Shown here: positions 1 to 5,152 of the stretch, in pieces
How positions within the stretch are numbered: position 1 is the stretch's first letter
Layout of the letters: each line of letters begins with the position of its first letter
Assembly (NCBI GenBank): GCA_018712665.1
Contig: DVGP01000261.1
Span: 1-6,459 of the forward strand
From: Candidatus Pelethomonas intestinigallinarum
Lineage (GTDB): Bacteria > Bacillota > Clostridia > Oscillospirales > Oscillospiraceae
DNA: 6,459 bases
Reading direction: 5' to 3'
Program-made: the position numbers and the translations under genes
The notes under the pieces: generated by a model
Seen by the model: the letters and a program-made list of their open reading frames with translations, nothing else
Told to the model about the DNA's origin: nothing
The model's database searches: none

Positions 1-374
1 CCGGTGACCAGCCGGGGGGCCAGGCAGCCGAAGGAGGCGCCCACCTTGTGGCAGCCGGTGGGGAACCACTTGCCCGCCATGGCGATGATCCGGCAGGGCA
101 CGCCGGAGAGGCTGGAGGGGATCTCCACGTAGTTGGGCACGGCCTGGAACAGGCCGCCGCTCTCCTTGGCCTCGTTCTTCCAGGTGATGCGGAACAGGTT
201 CAGCGGGTTCACGTCCCACAGTCCCACGTCCTTGAGCTTGACCTGGATCTTCTCGGGGATGGTCTCGGGGTTCTGCATCTGGGCGATGGTGGGGATGATG
301 ATGTTGTTCTCCTTGGCCTTCTGGATGTTGTGCGCCAGGGCCTCCTTGTGGATCGTCAGGTCGATCTTGCCCAT
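1..374 (-). CDS. PLP-dependent fold-type-II enzyme (cysteine synthase/TrpB-like), N-terminal part
   Basis: The first 124 codons are visible; the gene continues past the left edge. It starts at ATG 374-372, preceded by a GGAGGAG ribosome binding site that lies over the last codons of the upstream regulator, whose stop is only one base away, so the two genes are cotranscribed and probably translationally coupled. The protein begins MGKIDLTIHKEAL and has PTGCHKVGASFG at residues 106-117. This resembles the PLP-lysine motif of fold-type-II enzymes (HK in tryptophan synthase beta, SFK in threonine synthase), so K110 is the likely Schiff-base lysine. There is no signal peptide, so the enzyme is cytoplasmic. 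I recognise the sequence as a conserved, functionally vague clostridial PLP-enzyme family of about 450 residues; beta-elimination or replacement on an amino acid is the family chemistry, but the substrate is unknown. It does not resemble the N-terminus of YgeX (diaminopropionate ammonia-lyase) as I remember it. Confidence 0.82.
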   Translation of the reverse strand, partial: MGKIDLTIHKEALAHNIQKAKENNIIIPTIAQMQNPETIPEKIQVKLKDVGLWDVNPLNLFRITWKNEAKESGGLFQAVPNYVEIPSSLSGVPCRIIAMAGKWFPTGCHKVGASFGCLAPRLVT

Positions 375-375
375 G

Positions 376-1023
376 TTATGTCTCCTCCTGTTTCGTGTCG
401 ATGTAGGAATAAAGGGTGTATTTTGAGATACCGAAGTATTTTGCCACCTTGTCTCCGGATTTGGTGATGAGGAAAGCGCCGTGCTGGCTCAAAAACCGGA
501 TGGCCCGGACCTTGTCGTCCTTGTTCATCAGGGCCACAGGCTTGCCCACCAGGGCCACGCTCTGCTCGATGAGGTCCTCCAGCAGGTCGTTAACGTTGAG
601 GACGGTGATGCGCTCCTGCTCCCCCTGGACAGCCTCCGGGGTGCTGATCAGGCCGGAGATGGCCCCGTTGATCATCAGCAGAGCGGAGATGTCGTAGTTG
701 ATGGAGAGGATGGCGGTGACCTTCCCCTTGCTGTTGCGGATGTAGACCGTGGACGACTTCAGGATCTTGCCGTCGGGGGTCCGGGTCAGGTAGGCCAGAT
801 GGTCCCGGGGATCCTCATCCCCGCCCAGGATGTGCTCCATGACCACCTTGGACGGGCCGTCCCCCACCTTGCGGCCGGTGACGTGGCCGTTGACGATATA
901 GACGATAGGGTGCTCCGCGTTCTGTGAGGACAGATCGTGGATCACCACCTCGCAGTTGGGGCCGAACTGGGCCGCCAGTGCGTCCGCGATCTGCTTGAGC
1001 ATCTCCAGCCGGTTGCTCTCCAA
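376..1023 (-). CDS. YheO/DauR-family transcriptional regulator (PAS-like domain plus C-terminal HTH)
   Basis: A 215-residue protein of the YheO/DauR family, which senses a small molecule through a PAS-like domain and binds DNA through a C-terminal helix-turn-helix; Pseudomonas DauR controls D-arginine use. Residues about 7-118 form the YheO-like domain (CEVVIHDLSS at 24-33, NGHVTGRKVGD at 45-55, YLTRTPDGKILKSST at 78-92, ILSINYDIS at 105-113). Residues about 165-210 form the HTH (DDKVRAIRFL, then TKSGDKVAKYFGISKYTLYSYID). A polar linker with a short amphipathic stretch joins them. The start is TTG at 1023-1021: a near-perfect GGAGGTGA lies seven bases upstream, while the in-frame ATG at codon 8 has no well-spaced site. 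It has its own extended -10 promoter and heads an operon with the PLP enzyme, so it probably controls that enzyme and perhaps itself. The family call is firm; effector and targets are not visible. Confidence 0.93.
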   Translation of the reverse strand: MESNRLEMLKQIADALAAQFGPNCEVVIHDLSSQNAEHPIVYIVNGHVTGRKVGDGPSKVVMEHILGGDEDPRDHLAYLTRTPDGKILKSSTVYIRNSKGKVTAILSINYDISALLMINGAISGLISTPEAVQGEQERITVLNVNDLLEDLIEQSVALVGKPVALMNKDDKVRAIRFLSQHGAFLITKSGDKVAKYFGISKYTLYSYIDTKQEET

Positions 1024-1030
1024 TGGGTTA

Positions 1031-1038
1031 TCACCTCC
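1031..1038 (-). promoter_or_regulatory. Ribosome binding site that decides a TTG start
   Basis: On the minus strand this reads GGAGGTGA, almost fully complementary to the 16S rRNA tail. It ends seven bases before TTG at 1023. The ATG inside CATGGAGG just upstream (1040-1038) is out of frame with the regulator, so TTG is the best start. Confidence 0.85.
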
Positions 1039-1071
1039 ATGATTTCAAGAGCCGCGCTCGCTTACAGCATC

Positions 1072-1100
1072 ATCATACCAGCATCCGGCGCAGATTGCAA
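1072..1100 (-). promoter_or_regulatory. Promoter for the YheO/DauR-like regulator and PLP enzyme
   Basis: On the minus strand, -35 TTGCAA (1100-1095) and -10 TATGAT (1077-1072) are separated by 17 bases. A TG dinucleotide one base before the -10 (TGGTATGAT) makes it an extended -10 promoter. Transcription should start near 1065, leaving a leader of about 42 bases. The same TTGCAA-17-TGGTAT design precedes the GntR gene. Confidence 0.78.
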
Positions 1101-1114
1101 CGGTTTTTCAAAAT

Positions 1115-1144
1115 ATTTTTTAGGTTCTCATAAAAAATGTTTGA
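1115..1144. promoter_or_regulatory. AT-rich element, copy 1 (shared with the ygeY promoter region)
   Basis: This stretch begins ATTTTTTAGGTTCTC and ends TGTTTGA on the plus strand. It matches 5005-5034 without gaps at 23 of 30 positions, including the first 12 in a row. It contains an inverted repeat TTTTTTA-N8-TAAAAAA (1116-1137). It lies just upstream of the -35 box of the regulator promoter, where an activator site or UP-like element would sit. It may be a regulator-binding site; some of the similarity could reflect AT-rich composition. Confidence 0.45.
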
Positions 1145-1160
1145 TTCTGGTAGAATCCCG

Positions 1161-1199
1161 AAAACGGGCGGCATCCGCGCACAGCACGGACGCCGCCCG
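1161..1199 (-). terminator. Rho-independent terminator of the M20 hydrolase-AGCS operon
   Basis: On the minus strand, 1199-1165 folds into a 16-base-pair hairpin with a three-base TGT loop, followed directly by TTTTC (1164-1160). The arms begin CGGGCGGCGTCCG and end CGGATGCCGCCCG. On the minus strand the two imperfect positions are G-U wobbles; read on the plus strand they are A-C mismatches. This shows that the minus strand is the functional one. It lies 66 bases past the AGCS stop and upstream of the next promoter, separating the two operons. Confidence 0.9.
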
Positions 1200-1264
1200 C
1201 CGCTCCGTGCGCAAGCGCCGCAAGCTTAGACTGGAGCGTGAAAACTCAGAGGTTTGTGAGACGA

Positions 1265-2686
1265 TCAATCCTTTCCGACGTACTCAAGGGGCTGGGAAAG
1301 AGGTTTCGTTTTGCTGATGTACTTGCTCTCGTAGTCCCGGTAGATCTTCATGAACACGCCGGACAGGGCCAGCAGGGCGATGGTGTTGGGGATGCACCAG
1401 AAGCCGGAGACAATGTCCACCACGGTCCAGATGACCTGGGGCGTCTTGCCCAGGGCCAGGAAGCCGGGCACCAGCCACAGCAGGCGGATGGCATACTTAA
1501 AGACCTTGGACTGCTTGCCCTTGGGGAAGATATAGAAGAAGGCGGACTCATAGTTGATCTCCCAGCCCACCATGGTGGAGAACGCAAACAGGGCCAGAGG
1601 AATCGTGACCAGGATCTTACCCAGCATGGACCCGTACGCCGTGGAGAAGGCCGCCATGGTCAGGGCCTCCGCCTCCAGGCCGGACTGCCAGATCTCGGGA
1701 CCGGAGCAGAGAATGGCGAGGGCGGTCATCGTGCACACCACCAGCGTATCCACGAACACCTCAAAGCAGCCGTACAGCCCTTCCTTAAAGGGGTGGTCCG
1801 TGATGGCGGTGGCGTGGGTGATGGGGGAGGAGCCGCAGCCCGCCTCATTGGAGAAGGTCCCCCGGGCGGCGCCCTGCCGCAGAGCCAGCGCGACAGTGGA
1901 CCCTGCCAGGCCGCCCACAGCGGGCATCGGAGCGAAGGCGTACCGGAAGATCGAGGCAAACGCGGAGGGTACATATTCCAGATTCATGATGATCACGCCC
2001 AGAGCGCCCACCACATAGATCAGACACATGGCGGGGGTCAGCTTCTCGCAGAAGCTGCCGACGGACTTGACGCCGCCGATGAGCACCGCGCCGCAGATCA
2101 CTGCCGCAACCACGGTGGTGACCCATGTCGGGACACCGAAGGTGTTCTGCACGGCGGTGGACATGGTATAGGGCTGGGCGAAAGCTGCCGTTCCCAAGCC
2201 GCCCAGGATGATGGTGATGGCAAAGATAATCGCCAGGGGCTTCCATTTCTTTCCCATGCCCCGCTCTATGTAGTACATGGGGCCGCCGTAGTAGACGCCG
2301 TCCTCGCCCTTGATCCGGTAGTACTGGCCCAAGGTGACCTCAACGCACTTTGTCAGCATACCCAGCAGGGCGACGACCCACATCCAGAACACGGCGCCGG
2401 GGCCGCCCACCACCATGGCGGTGGCCACGCCGGCGATGTTCGCGGTGCCGACACAGCCGGCCAGCGCGGAGCAGACGGCCTGCAGAGGCGTCAAAGTACC
2501 TTCCTTGCCCTTTGCCCCGCCGCCTTTTTTGAACATCTCACCGGCGGTGTTTTTCAGAATATAGCCAAACTTGCGACATTGGAAGAATTTTGTTTTGATT
2601 CCAAACAGCAGGCCAACGGCGGCCAGGAGGATCAGGACTGGGGCCCCCCACAGGAAGCTGGAGATCGAATTTAAAATCTGTTCCAT
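1265..2686 (-). CDS. AGCS-family sodium:alanine/glycine symporter
   Basis: A 473-residue inner-membrane carrier that couples uptake of alanine, glycine or a related small amino acid to sodium. The AGCS signature GGPGAVFWMWVVALLG is exact at residues 94-109. Other family hallmarks are GTANIAGVATA (80-90), YYGGPMYYIERGMG (132-145), TFSNEAGCGSSP (277-288) and VFVDTLVVCT (310-319). About ten to eleven hydrophobic segments cover the length, and the C-terminal tail is short and basic. I chose ATG 2686 because AAGGAG (2702-2697) lies ten bases upstream and family members typically begin MEQIL; the longer TTG start at 2707 has no room for a ribosome binding site, and the ATG at 2695 is one base from AAGGAG. 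The gene follows the M20 hydrolase by 82 bases with no visible terminator or clear promoter between, so the two are probably one operon ending at 1161. The exact substrate cannot be read from sequence. Confidence 0.96.
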   Translation of the reverse strand: MEQILNSISSFLWGAPVLILLAAVGLLFGIKTKFFQCRKFGYILKNTAGEMFKKGGGAKGKEGTLTPLQAVCSALAGCVGTANIAGVATAMVVGGPGAVFWMWVVALLGMLTKCVEVTLGQYYRIKGEDGVYYGGPMYYIERGMGKKWKPLAIIFAITIILGGLGTAAFAQPYTMSTAVQNTFGVPTWVTTVVAAVICGAVLIGGVKSVGSFCEKLTPAMCLIYVVGALGVIIMNLEYVPSAFASIFRYAFAPMPAVGGLAGSTVALALRQGAARGTFSNEAGCGSSPITHATAITDHPFKEGLYGCFEVFVDTLVVCTMTALAILCSGPEIWQSGLEAEALTMAAFSTAYGSMLGKILVTIPLALFAFSTMVGWEINYESAFFYIFPKGKQSKVFKYAIRLLWLVPGFLALGKTPQVIWTVVDIVSGFWCIPNTIALLALSGVFMKIYRDYESKYISKTKPLSQPLEYVGKD

Positions 2687-2696
2687 ACGGTCCATT

Positions 2697-2702
2697 CTCC
2701 TT
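2697..2702 (-). promoter_or_regulatory. Ribosome binding site that decides the AGCS start
   Basis: AAGGAG on the minus strand. It is well placed only for the ATG at 2686 (ten bases); for the in-frame ATG at 2695 the gap is one base, and the TTG at 2707 lies upstream of it. Confidence 0.7.
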
Positions 2703-2768
2703 TTCAATGATTGATTTTAGAATTGTTCCAATCGTACACGCTCTCCTTATATACCGGTTCTGTCCTTT

Positions 2769-3944
2769 TTACCGCGTCAGCTCGCGGAGGATGCTGGCGA
2801 AGCCCCGGCAGGCCTTGGTCAGCTGCCCGATCTCAATATATTCATCGCGCACGTGGGCCAGACTCTCCAGTGAGGGACCATAGCCGATGCAGGGGATGCC
2901 CGCCTCGCCGCAGAAGTGGCTGCCGTTGGTGCAGAAGGCAAAGTGAGAGATCGGCGCTTCGATCCCCGCCTCCTTCAGCCCGGCCAGAGCCTTTTGCACA
3001 TATTCATTGTCCTCGTCAATGAGCCACGCCGGGAAGTACCGCTTGGCGGAGATGGTCTCGCCGGTCCAGCAGACCTCCTGTCCCTCCGCCAGATAGGTCC
3101 GGGCCTTCAGGCCGGGGATTTTCTCCTTGGCCCGGGCGATGGCGTCCTCTACTTGGCCCAGGATCACGGACTCGTCCTCGCCCACCAGGGTCCGGCGGTC
3201 AAAGGTGGCCCGGCAGAGGGAGGGAACAACGGAGGCGCCGGGGTAGGGGGAGGAGATGATGTCCGTCAGCTCCAGAATGCCCTTCCCCAGAATGGGGTGC
3301 TCGTTGGGCACGATCCGGCGGATCTCCTCGATCACGGCCATCATATGGTAGACCGCGTTGACGCCCTTATCAGGGTTGGAGGAGTGACAGCTGACCCCCT
3401 CTGTCTCCACGACCACCTCCGCCCGGCCCCTCTGGCCGATCTTGACGGTGGTGGAGGTCGCCTCACCGATGATGACGAAGTCCGGCCGCGCCAGGCGGGT
3501 GATCTCCCGGGAGGAGACCCCCTCAAAGCACTCCTCGTGGACAGTACAGGATACGCAGATCTCCCCGGCAAAATCCCGGCCGGTGTCCTCCGCAAAGTGG
3601 GCGACGGCGGAGATCATGGCCGTCACGCTGCCCTTCATGTCCGATGTGCCGCGGCCGTAGATCCGCCCTTGATCGATCTCGCCGCCAAAGGGATCGTGGG
3701 TCCACTCGCCGGCGTCGATTACATCCACATTGTCGATGTGTCCATCCAGAAGAATCGTCTTCCCCGGCCGTTTGCCCCGCATACGGCCCAACACGCTGCC
3801 GTACCGGTCGATGACCACCTCATCGAAGCCATATTCCTCCATTTTGCGCTTCATCAGCTGGGCCACCCCCTGCTCCTGCCCGGAAGGACTGGGGATTCGG
3901 ATGGCTTCCTGACAAAACTCGATCAACCGTTGATCTCTGTCCAT
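2769..3944 (-). CDS. YgeY-like M20 family metallohydrolase (paralogue 1)
   Basis: A 391-residue cytoplasmic amidohydrolase/peptidase of the M20 (ArgE/DapE/YgeY) family, which uses two zinc-type metals to split an amide or peptide bond. The catalytic set is complete: GHIDNVD with H69 (metal) and D71, GRGTSDMKG with bridging D102, VHEE with base E137 and metal E138, GEAT with metal E161, and LAHVRDEYIEI with metal H364. The dimerisation-domain motif SCHSSNPDKGVNAVY is at 185-199, and NGSHFCGEAGIPCIGYGPS is at 340-358. It has no signal peptide. I chose ATG 3944 because GGGAG precedes it by seven bases and it begins MDRDQRLIEFCQ like relatives; the in-frame ATGs at 4010 and 3974 lack ribosome binding sites. 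It is promoter-proximal in an operon with the AGCS carrier. It is clearly diverged from the second M20 protein at 5153 (no long C-terminal insert, MK rather than QE after the bridging aspartate). The YgeY subfamily is likely, with a substrate that may differ. Confidence 0.9.
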   Translation of the reverse strand: MDRDQRLIEFCQEAIRIPSPSGQEQGVAQLMKRKMEEYGFDEVVIDRYGSVLGRMRGKRPGKTILLDGHIDNVDVIDAGEWTHDPFGGEIDQGRIYGRGTSDMKGSVTAMISAVAHFAEDTGRDFAGEICVSCTVHEECFEGVSSREITRLARPDFVIIGEATSTTVKIGQRGRAEVVVETEGVSCHSSNPDKGVNAVYHMMAVIEEIRRIVPNEHPILGKGILELTDIISSPYPGASVVPSLCRATFDRRTLVGEDESVILGQVEDAIARAKEKIPGLKARTYLAEGQEVCWTGETISAKRYFPAWLIDEDNEYVQKALAGLKEAGIEAPISHFAFCTNGSHFCGEAGIPCIGYGPSLESLAHVRDEYIEIGQLTKACRGFASILRELTR

Positions 3945-3984
3945 GCCTGCGCTCCCTTCTCCAAATTTTGCCATATTTCGTGTA

Positions 3985-4001
3985 CGATATGCAATATATC
4001 G
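3985..4001. promoter_or_regulatory. Palindromic operator candidate at the M20-AGCS transcription start
   Basis: The sequence CGATAT-GCAAT-ATATCG is a perfect inverted repeat with six-base arms and a five-base centre. It lies just downstream of the -10 box at 4009-4014, so it covers the expected transcription start near 4002. This is a classical repressor position. The neighbouring GntR protein is the obvious candidate binder, but that is inference. Confidence 0.5.
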
Positions 4002-4008
4002 CAACTCC

Positions 4009-4038
4009 ATTATGCACCTCAGTGGAAATAGAAGTCAA
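4009..4038 (-). promoter_or_regulatory. Promoter for the M20 hydrolase-AGCS operon
   Basis: On the minus strand, -35 TTGACT (4038-4033) and -10 CATAAT (4014-4009) are 18 bases apart. It lies between the GntR terminator and the hydrolase start, giving a leader of roughly 58 bases. The match is moderate, weaker than the ygeY promoter. Confidence 0.6.
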
Positions 4039-4110
4039 TATAAACTCGGTCGTAAATGACATTTTCTACAAATATCACCAGAGTGCACCGCACATTTTAT
4101 GCGATCTGCC

Positions 4111-4142
4111 AAAAGAAAATGCGGAGAGTCTCCTCTCCGCAT
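4111..4142 (-). terminator. Rho-independent terminator of the GntR gene
   Basis: On the minus strand, ATGCGGAGAG and CTCTCCGCAT (4142-4133 and 4128-4119) form a perfect ten-base-pair stem with a GAGA loop, followed by TTTCTTTT (4118-4111). It starts 20 bases past the stop codon of the regulator and separates it from the hydrolase operon. On the plus strand there is no matching T run. Confidence 0.92.
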
Positions 4143-4162
4143 GGCGTCTCCTGTCCGCTGTA

Positions 4163-4879
4163 TTACTTTGTGAGGACATCCGCCCCGAACTCCCCGCCGT
4201 GACCCTGCATACTTCCGGCAATATCCCGGAGGCTGTTCTCCATGGAGCAGATCCAGTGGCTCCGCATCAGCTCTTTCGCTTTGGCGCCGTCCCTGGCCTG
4301 GATCGTCCGAAGGATCTCGCCGTGCTGGGATACGGAGATCTTCCGCATCCTGTCACAGTGGAAGTAGTGGTATTTGATCCGCTGGATGTGGAGAATCATC
4401 GTGCGGGAAAATTCCTCCACATACTCATTGCGGGCGGCGCGGACGATCGTCTCATGGAACAGGTTGTCATGGTCGATCGCGCCTGCGCCGTCATTGCGGT
4501 CACAGGCGTCCACAAAAGCGCGGTGGGTCTTTTCCAGCTGCTCCAGCTCCTGGTCGGTGATACTGCCGCAGGCCAGCTCCGCCGCCAGAGCCTGCAGCTC
4601 CGCCAGGGTGCGGTAGCATTTCTCGATATCCGTAGTGTCAATATCCGCCACCACAGTGGCACGGCCCGGCACCACATAGACCAGCTTCTGCCCCTCCAGG
4701 ATCTGAATGGCCTCCCGCACCGGCGTGCGGCTGACGTTGAAGCGTTTGGCAAGCTCGGAGTCGACGATCTTTTCTCCCGGCCGCAGTACGCCGGTGATGA
4801 TCCAGTCGCACACCGTTTGGTAGATTATGTTTTTCGCAGAAAACCGCTGTAAATTTTCTACATTGGATGGAATCGGCAT
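4163..4879 (-). CDS. GntR-family transcriptional regulator, FadR/FCD subfamily
   Basis: A 238-residue regulator. Residues about 14-78 are the GntR winged helix (NIIYQTVCDWIITGVLRPGEKI, SELAKRFNVSRTPVREAI with the recognition helix at 50-58, and a wing ending PGRATVVADI). Residues about 85-220 are the all-helical FCD ligand domain. Its usual metal-binding residues appear intact: D138 and H142 in DNLFHETIVRAA, H186 in SQHGEIL, and H208 in RSHWI, so a carboxylate ligand held through a metal ion is expected. I chose ATG 4879 because GGGGAG lies just upstream; the in-frame ATG at 4918 has no site and sits almost on the -10 box. The reading frame stays open far upstream (to 6421) only because it is antisense to the GC-rich ygeY gene. 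Its place between two M20 hydrolase genes, divergent from ygeY, suggests that it controls one or both and itself. Confidence 0.95.
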   Translation of the reverse strand: MPIPSNVENLQRFSAKNIIYQTVCDWIITGVLRPGEKIVDSELAKRFNVSRTPVREAIQILEGQKLVYVVPGRATVVADIDTTDIEKCYRTLAELQALAAELACGSITDQELEQLEKTHRAFVDACDRNDGAGAIDHDNLFHETIVRAARNEYVEEFSRTMILHIQRIKYHYFHCDRMRKISVSQHGEILRTIQARDGAKAKELMRSHWICSMENSLRDIAGSMQGHGGEFGADVLTK

Positions 4880-4921
4880 AATCACTCCCCGTTTCGCCCT
4901 TCGTATGTTTCTCTCCATATT

Positions 4922-4950
4922 TATATACCACAAACCGCCCTTTTTTGCAA
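4922..4950 (-). promoter_or_regulatory. Promoter for the GntR regulator
   Basis: On the minus strand, -35 TTGCAA (4950-4945) and -10 TATATA (4927-4922) are 17 bases apart, with an extended TG one base before the -10 (TGGTATATA). It is divergent from the ygeY promoter, with 80 bases between the two -35 boxes, so a protein bound in this gap could act on both. Confidence 0.7.
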
Positions 4951-5004
4951 TCATTTCGGCCGCTGAGATCCCGCTTGATCCGCCTGTTCCTACGGGCATA
5001 AAAA

Positions 5005-5034
5005 ATTTTTTAGGTTTTCTAAATTTTTGTTTGA
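5005..5034. promoter_or_regulatory. AT-rich element, copy 2, abutting the ygeY -35 box
   Basis: It starts ATTTTTTAGGTT and ends TGTTTGA, matching 1115-1144 at 23 of 30 positions without gaps. It includes the perfect inverted repeat TTTAG-GTTTT-CTAAA (5009-5023). It lies at roughly -60 to -31 relative to the predicted ygeY start, where an activator or UP element would act, and its end merges with TTGACA. It is also within the gap shared with the GntR promoter. Confidence 0.45.
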
Positions 5035-5058
5035 CATCGGCGGTTTCTATGGTATGAT
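5031..5058 (+). promoter_or_regulatory. Strong promoter for ygeY
   Basis: A consensus -35 TTGACA (5031-5036) and -10 TATGAT (5053-5058) are spaced by 16 bases, with an extended TG one base before the -10. Transcription should begin near 5065, giving a leader of about 88 bases. This is the best sigma-70/SigA match in the window. Confidence 0.85.
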
Positions 5059-5063
5059 AGAGA
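5044..5063. promoter_or_regulatory. Inverted repeat over the ygeY -10 box
   Basis: TTTCTAT (5044-5050) and ATAGAGA (5057-5063) pair at six of seven positions, with a six-base centre GGTATG. Because it overlaps the -10 box, a protein bound here would block RNA polymerase. GntR-type repressors often use sites of this size, but the repeat is short and could be chance. Confidence 0.3.
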
Positions 5064-5067
5064 CAGA

Positions 5068-5083
5068 GCGGGGGAAACCCCGC
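5068..5083 (+). other. GAAA-tetraloop hairpin at the 5' end of the ygeY leader
   Basis: GCGGGG-GAAA-CCCCGC forms a perfect six-base-pair all-GC stem closed by a GNRA tetraloop. It begins about three bases after the predicted transcription start. No T run follows (GGATGTGATATG), so it is not a terminator. Such 5'-terminal stems can protect an mRNA from decay; that role is inferred here. Confidence 0.6.
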
Positions 5084-5152
5084 GGATGTGATATGACAAA
5101 AATACCGGCTACATACCTTATTACGACAGACTGTGCAGGGAGGAACGGTACT

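Noticed and set aside
48..467. Plus-strand open frames over the PLP enzyme and the regulator
   Set aside because: They lack a ribosome binding site and family motifs and lie antisense to two clearly recognisable proteins.
1140..1168. A plus-strand promoter after copy 1 of the AT-rich element (TTGATT at 1141)
   Set aside because: There is no -10 hexamer 16-18 bases downstream and no plus-strand gene follows; the region is taken up by the terminator of the opposite strand.
1200..1235. GCGCAAGCGC and a repeated CAAGC near the AGCS terminator
   Set aside because: The stem is only four bases and no T run follows; it looks like chance in a GC-rich stretch beside the true terminator.
1238..2674. 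A 478-residue plus-strand open frame opposite the AGCS gene
   Set aside because: It is a shadow of GC-rich third positions, rich in G, H, Q and D with no recognisable motif, while the opposite strand encodes a textbook AGCS carrier.
2687..2768. A separate promoter for the AGCS gene (TATATA in this gap, minus strand) and a small ATTG-GAA-CAAT hairpin
   Set aside because: No -35-like hexamer lies 16-18 bases from TATATA, and the four-base stem is too short. Cotranscription with the hydrolase is simpler.
2916..4031. A 371-residue plus-strand open frame opposite the first M20 hydrolase
   Set aside because: Its composition is that of an antisense frame, and the minus strand carries a complete M20 catalytic set.
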